Shown in pieces: positions 11,901-23,900 of a stretch of 64,000 bases of DNA. The position numbers and the translations under genes were made by a program. The stretch comes from Hermodice carunculata (Eukaryota; Annelida; Polychaeta; Eunicida; Amphinomidae). The notes below the pieces were generated by a model. That model worked only from the letters and a program-made list of their open reading frames with translations, made no database searches and was not told where the DNA came from. Within the stretch, counting starts at the first letter, position 1. Every line of letters begins with the position of its first letter. The stretch lies in NCBI GenBank assembly GCA_964020975.1, contig OZ026617.1, forward strand, positions 34,061,708 through 34,125,707, written 5' to 3'.

Positions 11901-14900
11901 CCAATTACTTTTCAAAATACAGAATTTTATACAAAACACATCTTGGCTCATAATTTCTGTCAAATGACGTGTGGCACCACCAGAATCACAAGCAGCTTAG
12001 ACTTTGACCTCATTCACAATCTCACTACATTTCATGAAGATCTATCAAACATTCAGGGTGCTAGAGCGGTCACAAGATTTTCACAGTTTGACCCATATAT
12101 ATAATATAATACTGCAGATGGTGTCACCAATATTTAACTTAACCTAAATTTTCATACACTTGATAAGTCCTGAAAGTATTTTAACCTGCGTTTTGGACTG
12201 TATAAACACAGGCCCTGCAGCACTAGGGTTAAAAATTGTGGACTGTATCGTGCTCACAAGCAAAAACTTTACAGACGGACAGACAGACATTGATGAGTGA
12301 TCCCATAAGCTCTGCGACCTTGGTAAGCACAGCTAAAAACTGGTTCACTTAACCAAACTGGGAATCAGGTATGTCTGATCACTCTACTCATGGTAAATTT
12401 CTATAAGTGCATTTAAAGGGTGGCGAATGATAAAAACAAATACTTCAAGATCACTGATCTACACTAACTACAAAAAAAAAAAAAAGTCTACAGCCAAAAA
12501 AGTAACTGACCTTGTGAAAGCTTTGCCACAAATGGAGCAAAGATGATTGCGTTCTTTCTTTAAACCTGCCCGCACCATGTGTGTGAGTGTCTTCTGGTGT
12601 TTCAAAAGTGCTTTGGTGGTGAGGAACATGATCTTACATGTGGGACACTCGATCAGTTTCTCACCTGCAAATATGTAAGAAGTACATAAAAGTCTTGCTG
12701 TAAGTTTGTCGCTGGAATTCCTCTGCAATGCTAACATTTCTGATGACGGCATATATCTGGTCCAAAGCTAGATTACATACAGGTCCAATCAGGGCTGTTC
12801 TGGTGGTAAGCAGTTGTCCACCAACACCAAATCACAGACAGATCTATCAATTTCTCTGTACATCAGATTAAGCTGAGAGTTTGCAACGTAACAAATTTTC
12901 TTTAATATGATAAACCCTTTCTGTATATATGACAATACAACAGTCATCTGCTGTAATCATGGTAATCATATAATTTAAAATAGCAAATTGACATCATGAC
13001 TTTGTAAAGACAGGAAAGAAAATTAATGAGAGCCCAAGTCTGACTTGATACTGAAATGACAATTTTAAATAAGGCCCAATACAAATTTTTTTTTTTGTTT
13101 ATCATCACATTTTTGAGTACATATACAATACACTTAATCATGTGTACTGTCACCTTTGACAAAAAGTGAGTAGAACATAAAGCAGACGTCTCTTCTGCAC
13201 AACATGATTTGTGTTGCTGCTCTGCCAAGTTTATTAACTCTTTCATTCCTAATCAAATTAAAAGCTGTGTTCATCGCAAAGTCTGCCCTGAAAGATCACC
13301 CACGGGGAGATGACCAACATGTGATCCCTCCGAACATGTGGCTCCTCACGAGAAGCAGGACTAAGGTGAAAAGTGATAAGCAAAGCTTGTATCAGTGGCC
13401 TTCCAAGGCAGATGACATTCTTTGGAGTGGTGTCACGACAGGAACCACTGCACTATACTAATTCCAGAATTAGTTTTGCCCAAAACAATATCTAGCATTT
13501 CAGAGAGCCCCCCCCCCCATATACATGTAGATACACACCTGTATGTTTCCTATGGTGCTGTTCCAGTTGTCCAGGTCTGTGAAACCCCTTACCACACTCG
13601 TCACAGAAAAATTTCTTCTCTTCATTGAACTTGAGTCCATGTGTTATTTCCACATGGTCAACCAAGTCCTTCTTCCTGGAGAAACTGCTGCTGCATTGTG
13701 AGCAGTCGTACTTCTTGTGACTGCTCATGTGGCGCACGTATGGCTGGCGCCGAGTGAAAGTCATTTTACATTTGTCGCACTCATAGAGTGCATTTCTGGA
13801 GTGCTCGTCCATGTGTATTTGGTATTCATCATCATTGTCACAAAATTGGCCACACTTCAGGCACACAATCTTACCATTTGAGTGCACATCGCGGAGATGA
13901 AGAAATAAATTTGTCTTATTTATAAACCCCCTGCTGCAGAATGTACAGAAAAATTCAGGATCTGCTTTAGTCTTATGTATGAACCTCATGTGATTGTGCA
14001 ACTTCTTAAAGCTAGTGAACTCATGCAGGCAAATTTTGCACTGTCTTTTTTCCCCTTTTTTCCTCTTTGGTCCAGTAATTTTACAGCCATGGTGAAGAAA
14101 CACAGCATAGTTAACAAATTCTTTACGGCAAGGCAAGCAGCAAATTCCCCCTTCTTCATGACTTTCCAAGTGCTCATTAAAGGAAGCAGAATCGCTGAAT
14201 TCTGTCTGACAAAGTTTACACTGTGGGGCTTGAGGCGCTGCTTTCTTGCGACCTCTACGGCCCTTAATTACGGCACGCGCCATATATGCGCTCTTTTTCT
14301 CTATGTCATATGTGCCAGTGCTGCCATCTAATGACGTACTCATATCTCCCTCCAAGCTACTGGTGCTCTCATTCTGAGCATCTGTGCTTTTATCTGCCAG
14401 TAAATCTTCATCATACTCTTTCTTTATTCTGGGTCTTAAACGCCTAGTTTCTATTCCATTAACTTCATCTGGAGGTAGACTTTTGTCTTGCTCACTAGCT
14501 TCCATCACAAGATAATCAGAACTGCGTTTGGGAGTCCTCTTTTTCCTCGGTCTCTTCCTCACCTGCCTGTCTGGCATCAGGCCCCGGCCATCAGAATCTA
14601 TTTGCCCAGACTGATTGAATTCCAGACAGAAAGTCTCTGGGTTAAACTGCCAATCAGTGTTTATTGAGGCATCCTTGAACCTTGGCTCCTCTTCCCCTGT
14701 CTCTGACGCTTTGGTATGCTCTTCATCCCCAGAAGCATGTGCTGACTCACAGGTGTCCATGGCATCCACATCTTTTTCTGAAAGTTCACTAGATTTGGAC
14801 ATTTCTTGAGGTTCAGTAGTTTCTTGGTCTGAGCTAAGTGTATTTTTCACCTGTTCTGTGGATTCTCCGTGTGAGGAGAAATCTTCACAGTGTATTTGTT

Positions 14901-17900
14901 TCTCAGCTTCTGTGCTTTCAGGGGACTTTGGTTTCTCTGCCAGCATAGTAACCTCGGAAGCAGCGGACTCCTCACCCACAGCTTCTCCTGGTTCTCTTTT
15001 AATTGTCTTGACACAAAGGCCTCCTTCTTTTTCTGTTTGTTTCTCGTTTCTGTCTTCCAGCACTTCAACATCATCACTAATCCTGCTGATCCCATCACTG
15101 CCGCCTTCATCACCATCACAATCCCTGCTTTCTCCTTCAACATTGTTCCCCCTGCTGTCTTCGTAGCCCAACTGTTGGTCCGTCTGTACCGGCCCATTAC
15201 TGGATGACCCTGCGTCCTGCCTGACCTGCTGTACAGAGCAGGTCTCCTTGCCGTAAATCTGATTGAGGTGTTGGTGCAGGTTGTCCTGAAGCCGCTGCAG
15301 CGAGGAGCGCATCAAGTCCAGAGCATCCTTCTGTTCCTCCACCTGCAGCATCTCCCACACCTGCTCTGTGCTCAACAACTGCAACACATGACACATCAAA
15401 ATCAAAACAACTACTCAAGAAACGTGGTCTTTTCCTACATGTACATGTATATGATAATTATGCAAGTTGAACATCAGACAAGTCTGTGCCATTTCAAATC
15501 AAATTTTGCCAAAACAAATTTAGCATATAACAAGCCTTTCACAAGAAAAAAAAAATAGGCAATAAATGCTGATCAATTAATGACAGTTACAAGAAATAGC
15601 ATGCAGTTTAACATGTTAAATTATGATGTGTACCATTGTACACTTTATACAACGCAAATGGTGTTCCTGTAAGATACATTAATTGGAAACCTGTACAAGT
15701 CTGCATCATTTGAACCTGCGAGTTCATACCTACTTCAAGATGCAAAATTAATTGACTTTCCATGAGCATTCATTTCGTTTTACATGTAATGTTGCATATA
15801 TTTTCAAGACATTTATTTCTATTTAAAAAACTGCAACTTTCAACATCCAAATTGGCAAGATTCAAGAACAGCTCATCAGAGAAGTCAACACCCAAGTCTG
15901 TCATCACTTGTGAAGAAGGGATGATAGAATGAAATATTTACAAAACAGTTCCAAGTTGCCAACTGACTTCCGCTGACTGACCAAGTACATTGTGAATTCT
16001 CATATAAACATGCAAAAACCTCCATAGTTTTCAGACTTGAAACAGTAGCATATGAACCCTCAGCTGTAACTCAGACTTGTTTTTATTGTCTCTACAGCCA
16101 GTGGTTTTGAGAGCAAATAAACCAACCGTTATACCTATTTTCAATTACATACATGTAGTTTTGAAATAAACATCCATGTTAACAATTTCAATTACACCAC
16201 CATGGACATCTTAATCACTTCAGTTAAGCCTCTGAATATGGTCATCTCTGTATCAGCAGTGTTTGAATTTATGTTATCCAAAAATAACCTACTGGTTTGC
16301 TTTTTGCCCATGAAGTCATGTGTGAAGTACCGGTATGCAAGAACAAAGCCTTAATTACGAAAATAATGACTAAATGCACAAGTCACACCATAGTCATCTT
16401 GCCTAATATCCTGCAAGGGTTTGGCTTTGACACATATACCGGGTCAATGAAATATACAATATAAATTTAAAATTAAACTCAAAAACAGGAAAGCATTTTT
16501 CATAAAATCTGTTGAGAAGACAGTTCTTAGTTACACTCCATGTTTCACACACTTAACATGTGAGGTTCAGACAATGTTATGATGTGCATTTATTCAAGTT
16601 TATTAAAGTCTGCAATGCTTTCTATCTCTCATTATGAAGATCCAGTTTTGCAAGAATTATTCTGTGCAAAGTCAGTCTCACTCAACATGATCTACAAAAC
16701 ATAACATTATTCTGTTGGACAATACAAGTGCAAACACACGAAAAAAAACAAAAATAAAAAAATAAAATAAAACAAGAACAAAAACTTACAAATGAATTTT
16801 AAACTACTTTCACAAAGAACATTAAACCCAAAAACCCAAACTTACTTACAGACAGAGAATTACATTAATACTCAACCATGTTCTGTGATTTTTTTGTGTA
16901 AGTAATTTTTATTGAACAATACTATAGATGCATACATTGAAGGACATTTCTTGGCCTTCAAAATTAATAGCCAAACTGGGAAATAAAATAATAAATCACT
17001 GCAGAATTTGCCAGGACCCTTAAATATAATTCATGTTAAAATAGATTAGCCATTTGAAAATTTCTTCAGCCAAATAAAATGGAACATTTGCACTTGGCTA
17101 ATGGCACATGTGGAAATGATACATTGATAGCACCCACATGTAGTGAACAAATATGGTGGAGATCAAGTCCACAAACATTCCAAATACGTCTGAACAGGTT
17201 CCAACTTATGGAGAAAAATTCAGAACAAGTGAAAACACAAAAATCATCAAAAAAAAAAAAAAGAAAAAAAAAAAAAATGTTACACCACCTGGCAAATAAA
17301 TTGAGGTTCAGGAGTCCTCAGAAGTGTCCCCATGAAATTTTGAAGCAATTGACTTAGCAGTTTTGGAGAAGATTTTTTTTTTAGGATTTTGCCAAAAAAT
17401 GAACCAAAAAAATCTGACGTTTTGGAGAAGTAAAAATGTGGCTCACCACTGCAATCCCCATTTAGTGGCATTGTAATCAGTGAGAACATATATGCATTTA
17501 TATACTGGTAAATACCCAAATTGAAATTTTTTTTTAAAACCACAAATTGGGAATATCATCATGTAGTGATCAACTTTTGTAGTTTGTTATACCCTTCCAC
17601 ATGCTTCATTTCCGCCAAGTTTCAGAAAAATCTAAATGACAATTTTGGAGCAGTTGAAATAACAAAAGCACACAAAAATTTGTGAAAAATATGAAACAAG
17701 AGACCCATGGACATAATGCTCTGCTGACACAGTGGCTATATTGCACCTCATCATTTCAAAGTTGCGGGTCCTCAAGTGGCTTCTGAACGTACAGATCTTA
17801 TGTAAATTTAGTGTATACAATGTCCACCAGATGGCACTTCACTCCACATGTAATCATAGCTTTTTTGTACAATTCCTGTGATGAAAATTGTTGAATATGC

Positions 17901-20900
17901 CAAGACAACAATGAGGGAGTCCTTAACTTGATGTCCTCAGTGACTTTGAGACTGAAGATCAAGGTCACCCCGATTATGTAATACACGAGGCCCATAGGCC
18001 TGCCTGGTGCTGTACTGACATTGCCATTGATGTCCAAGCTACACCCTGCCATTACAAAATCACTTTGTTCAACTTTACAGGCATGCTGACCTCATGAAAA
18101 TAGGTCCAGGTCACTGATATTAAATAACATTCTAGCTTTGGACATTGTCTATCTTTCCTATAAATTTTGCAAGTCTAATACAATAATATTACTTTTCAAG
18201 ATATGGAATTTTATATCTTCGAGCACATTTTGGCTCATAATTTCTGTAAAATTATAGGTGGCACCACTACTATCATTAACAACTTAGACTATGACCTCCC
18301 CCACAATTCCACCAAATCTGGTGAAGATCTGCTAAAAGTTAAAAATGATGCTACAGTTTTTACAAGATATTAATATTTTGACCCCTATATTGCATAATAT
18401 TGTAGGTGGCACCACCAATATCAAAATTAACCTAGATTTTTATAGACCCTATACATCCTGAACGTTATATTGGGCAAACTTGAAAACTGTTGACTGTATT
18501 GTGGTCACAAGATTTTCACATTTTGACCTGTATATTACAAAATACTACAGGTGGCGCCACCAACATTACTGTAGACAAAGATTTATACATGTATACACTT
18601 TATAACTCCTGACTGTTATATGGGCCTATCTCAAGAATTAAGGGGTGCCGAGCATTGACAACATGACCCCAGTACTCAAACTGGCCATTTGACTTGACCT
18701 TCACCTCGGATTAAAAAACTGTTACTGTTCAAAACATGCCCCAAATATTCACCCCACATCCCACTTTCTGCAGTCTGTTCATATCTGGTAATATCTTTTC
18801 TTCAATTTATTGAAGAAAAACAATAAACTTGGGCAAAGTGCCAAACTCCACAATAACTGGGTCACAGTGACCCAAAAAGTAGGTCACCAAGTACAGTTTT
18901 ATGCATTATGTAATCAAGTGCAGTTTTGATCTGGAGGCTCAATTATCTTTGCTATTGATATCCAAGCTACACCCTGCCATTACAAAATCATCTTTTCAAC
19001 CATACAAGCATAGTGATTGTGATCTCACAAAAATAGGTCAAGGTCATGATACAGTATCCTATAAATTCAGCAAGTCTACTCCAATTACTTTTCCAAATAT
19101 GGAATTATACATCTTAAAACGCATTTTGGCTCATAATTTCTGTCAAGTTACAGGTGGCCCCACTAGTATCATTAGCAAATAAGACTTTGACCTGCCACAC
19201 AATCACACCAAATTTGGCGAAGATCTGCCAAAAATTAAAGATTCTAGTGTTCACAAGATTTTCACATTTTGACCCCTATATTACATAATAATTTAGGTGG
19301 CACCACCAATATGAGCACAAGTTTATGGACAGACGGACGGACAGATATATGAGTCGTCACATAAGCTCTGCACGTAACCTTTGGTCAGCGGAGTTAAAAA
19401 TTGTAATTGCACATAGTGAAAAAATTAGGGCCCTGGGGTCCCTAGAAGTGTCTCTATGCAATTTCAAAGCAATTGGTCTGGTGGTTTCAGAGTAAAAGAT
19501 TTTTTTTTTTTTTAAAGATTTGAACAAAAATGAACCCCAAAAATCCATTTAATTTTTTTTTTCTTTTTAAATCACTGGACGATCACCATTTGAACTAACT
19601 GGGTAGAGACCCACCCAAAGTACATCCCCACCAAGTGTCAATTGAATCCAGGAAATGGTTTTTGATAAGAAGTCAAAAATGTGAACTGTTGACAGAAGGA
19701 TGCAGACGCAGGACGATGGACCATCAGATAAAATCAGCTGGCTTCTCCCAGGTACAAGTCAGCTGAGTTAAAATTTGTGACTGCTAAATTCAGCATGCAA
19801 TGGAAAACTAAAATCTGTAAAAAATCTGGATTTGAAATGTATCCACAGCAATCCCTGTGGTGTATTTTTTACTTGATATAATATGTATACATGTATGAAA
19901 TTATCACCAGAAGTGACAATTTAAGTGGATACTGGCTGCTTTCTCCTACTGGTATGTTTGGATTGAGAAAGGCAACACTCTCTGGACGCCCAGTCCACAC
20001 TTAACAAAGACTCTGTGGTGGTCAGCCCAGTTATGGCAAATGGTGCAAATTAGGAAGAATTCATCACATACGTCAGAAATGACAGGCATGCACAGTGAAG
20101 AACAGTTTTGAGACTGATCAGTATTGGTCCAGCATTTATTTTTCATTGAAGGTAGAACTGCAAATACACATCTATTGCATCTCTGACTTTGTGCATGTTG
20201 TAGAAGCAAGATTACATGCATTAACCACGATCAGATGATGATAATCATTACAAACTGTAATCACCCTATATATTGACAATGCACATCCATAACCATGCAT
20301 CCTGACCAGAGTTCTCAAAAAGATTCAGAGCAGGAGGGCAACGATTAAGAGCCATACTTAAGAGTTTTTGAACACTTGCACTAATTCTGTAAAAAATAAA
20401 CCAGAAGTGAGTAGACACTGGCATTGCTGTAGTTTGTCATTTTGCCATGTGTCCACCTTGTTTCAAAATCCCTGACAACCATTACTGTAGGTGTAATGTA
20501 TTATTATAAGTACTGTACACATATGTACATTGTGACAAAAGTTGGAGCTTTGCCAGAAAACAGCACCAGATGAGGGTCCCTTCCCCAGTCCCATTTAACT
20601 GCAATACTTTTCCGTGTATTTTCTTCTTTTTCTTCATTGGGGTCGCTTCACACTCCCTTTTTCACCCCTTTATGCTGCCCTTCCTTTCTACATGAGATAC
20701 TTCTGTTTCTGTTCACAGTAGGATTCAAACCCACCTGTGGATTTTCTGCACATTCTGTCCCTGTGCCCTCCACTCTTTCCACTTGAGCTACTGAGGCAGT
20801 TGTGATTTGTAAGTCTGAATAGATTTTCACCTTTTTCGGTAGTGCATTTCAGCTCATATCTATATCAGAACTACCACCAATGCCATCTAGGAACAAGGTA

Positions 20901-23900
20901 GAATACTAGGAAATCTATAATCATGGTATTCCATCAACAAGAATACTATTCATGAGCAACACCCCAAAATGACAAAAATGAAAAGTCTGTAATTATTTGA
21001 CTTGATACAAGGATAAACCATGTACATGTACTCGATGTACCACTTCTCGACAGACTGAGCCCTGTGATTTGTAAAATGCAGCACAATACGTCACTAACCA
21101 TAAATAGGAAAATTATTGTTATAAATTAGTGACCTCAAGTTCTAAGCTGTACTTTCATGGTAAAATCTAAACAAAGTTGTCTCTTCTTGATGAATGCAGG
21201 TAGTCTGTGCAAGACATGTCACTTCAAATTCTTGAGCTAAAACAATGTTCCTATTCTCAATATAGCAACTGAAATCAGTTTATGAAAAATCTAAAAGGCG
21301 CTACCTGTCCGCTCACCCAAAGCATTCCATCTCTGGTGGCCCCTACAGTCAGTTACACAGGGTCAAGCGCATATGCATTACATTTTGACAAATGGAATTT
21401 ACCAGCCACTTCAAAGGAAAATGACAGCAGAATGTGTTCATCTTAATGTGATTCAAGTTCATAAATGCTAAATTTTGTGGAAAATATTCATATTCCTTAG
21501 CAACTTGCCTCATAGGGTGATGCTTAAAAATAAAATTCAAGGACTTTTCCAGGACCTTTGTCCAAAATTCTGGATTTTCAAGGTTTTCAAGGCCTTGAAA
21601 ATGAATGTAGCAAATTCAAGTACTTTCAAGCACTTCAAGGACCTGTGGGAACCCTGTGCAGATACTGCACACACCTAAACAAGAGTGGTTGTGCAAAAAG
21701 CATACAAACTGGCAGGACCTATGTCGTCTCTAACCAAATTTGCTGTGAGAGTTCAAATTTAGTTTATTTCCTCACTTGCAATGTGTGCAAGAAACAGTAT
21801 GTCAGTCAAACACAACGCCAACTCAAAGAAAGATTAAGATAACATTTTTGTTATATTGAGAACAAAATGGACTCACAACCCCTGGGCAGACATTTTGCCC
21901 TTCCAGACCATGATGGACTTGACCTGCAAATGCAGGTTTTGGAATATATCCAAACACCTCCCCTCATTGAGTGCACTAAATTTCTGCGCTTAGAAAGGGA
22001 GAAACATTGGATTCACTACATGTGTTCCAAAGAGCTTTTTGGCCTCAATTTCATGGGGAGGTGAGCTCACTCGCTCTGTCAAATGCTAAAATTGTATATT
22101 GAGCTCATCCCAACATGTATTCTAGTGCCTTTATTCTCACATCAGTGTAAATAATAGCTACAGAGATTTAAAGTTTTTTACCACAGCAGGACAAAGAATT
22201 TTTCTGCCAGCCCTTGTGATAGGGCATCAGGTGCAAAAGTACGCATTTCGCCTAGTAAACAGCTCCACATTTTCACACTGGATGACACCAAACCAGTACT
22301 TTCATGTTCCTTATTAGGAATATCAACAGTTCAAACATTTGTTTGAAATTCTGAGTTACGTGGTAACGAAATTGAAACTTGGCTTTGAGTCTAGAATGTG
22401 CATGTGCATAGATGTGCACAATGTAGCAACGCAATTGTTGCCCCTCATCATAAATATGGAAGTATTTCAAAATCCCTGCCAGTGCCTGATGAGACCTATC
22501 CAAGGTCGAAACGCGTTGCACATTTTCTGTTACCACCTTGGCAACTTGCCTTGTCATATTTGCTTAAAATATAGATGTGTACATTCTCTGAAAAGTGTGC
22601 TTTTTGCTTCACCTTTAAGGAACCCAAATATGTGTTACCTGTCGTGATGGAGACGCTGGGGAACCGAGCTAGACATCTTTGCACCAAATTTCACAGTTCA
22701 GTGACAAGCAACTTATCACATATAAAGAAATGTTAGCAAGTGATAATAACAGTGTTTTTGCCCACCCTATCAACAATAGGAACATGTCGAGAATAGGTAC
22801 ATCAACAATACAAGTGTAATATACAGGTTGGCTACATAAAGAGAAAAAACCCCATCAGCAGGCAGTGGACGCCCTCTTACGATGGGCACTGTTCTTCAGT
22901 CTCATTTTTCATGCTAATGGAACCTCTCTGTAGTGGTCACCTCCTTACTATGGGCAGTGGGCACCTTAAATGTATACCAAAATCTGCTATAGTGGGCATT
23001 TAAAAAAAAAAAGTAATCAGTACATGTGCTTGGATTGTTTTCTTCTCAAACTGTCATTTTTGCACCAATGCTCATCCCCTTAGCCAGGCCCAGGTTCTTC
23101 ACCCCACACAGTGTAATTTCCTTACCACATCAAACAGTGCAGTACAGGCCAGCCAGTATGTATATTCAAAGCATAAGTTTTGCAATCTAACATTGATTCC
23201 CTTGACGCCTTTGTGGACTAACACAAGCTGTCAGAGGGGAGAGACTTAATAGCTGACTTGTCTGAAACATTTTTTAATGTGTGGTTGAGTGCCAGCTGAG
23301 TGATTTGCTCAAGGTTACAATGAACTTTGATGATCATCATTTTAACCTATATGAGATGAGAACTGTTATTGATTTGTAGTCTATGGACAGCATAAGATCA
23401 GTTCAATTTGTACTCCTGCCAGTCAAGCTAACAGCAAAATGTTCTCCAGTGTACATGTCACACTGAAACCCAGAAAGTTTCTGACACTTGGTGAGCAAGC
23501 AGAAATACTTAAAGAACTTGAGAGTAAATCACAAAAAAAAAAAAAAAAAATGTTGCAGAGTATGGCATATCAAAAGGAGCTGTTGGCAACATTTGTGTAT
23601 CTACCCACAGTGGTAAACCCTCTCTGCAGTGGGCACTTTTTGGGGGTCCCAAGGGTGCCCACTGTACTAGAGACTATAGATAAGAGGTTTTACTGTACAT
23701 TATTCACCATACTTAAGTTGCAGAACACTGGTGCTGTACTTTGAAAAAAAAAAAAAAGATAGCCTGCAAAGTCGTGAAGACACACTGCCTTACACTGCAA
23801 TGCATTTGCAGCCACCATCAGACCCCGGCCCTGGTCTGACTTGTGAGTAAGTACTAGTAGTAGGCATGGCGTGCCTGCACAACCATTTTATGTATTTTGA

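Noticed and set aside
14615-15207. Ser/Leu-rich plus-strand open frames
   Set aside because: Antisense shadows of the acidic, low-complexity part of zinc-finger exon 2.
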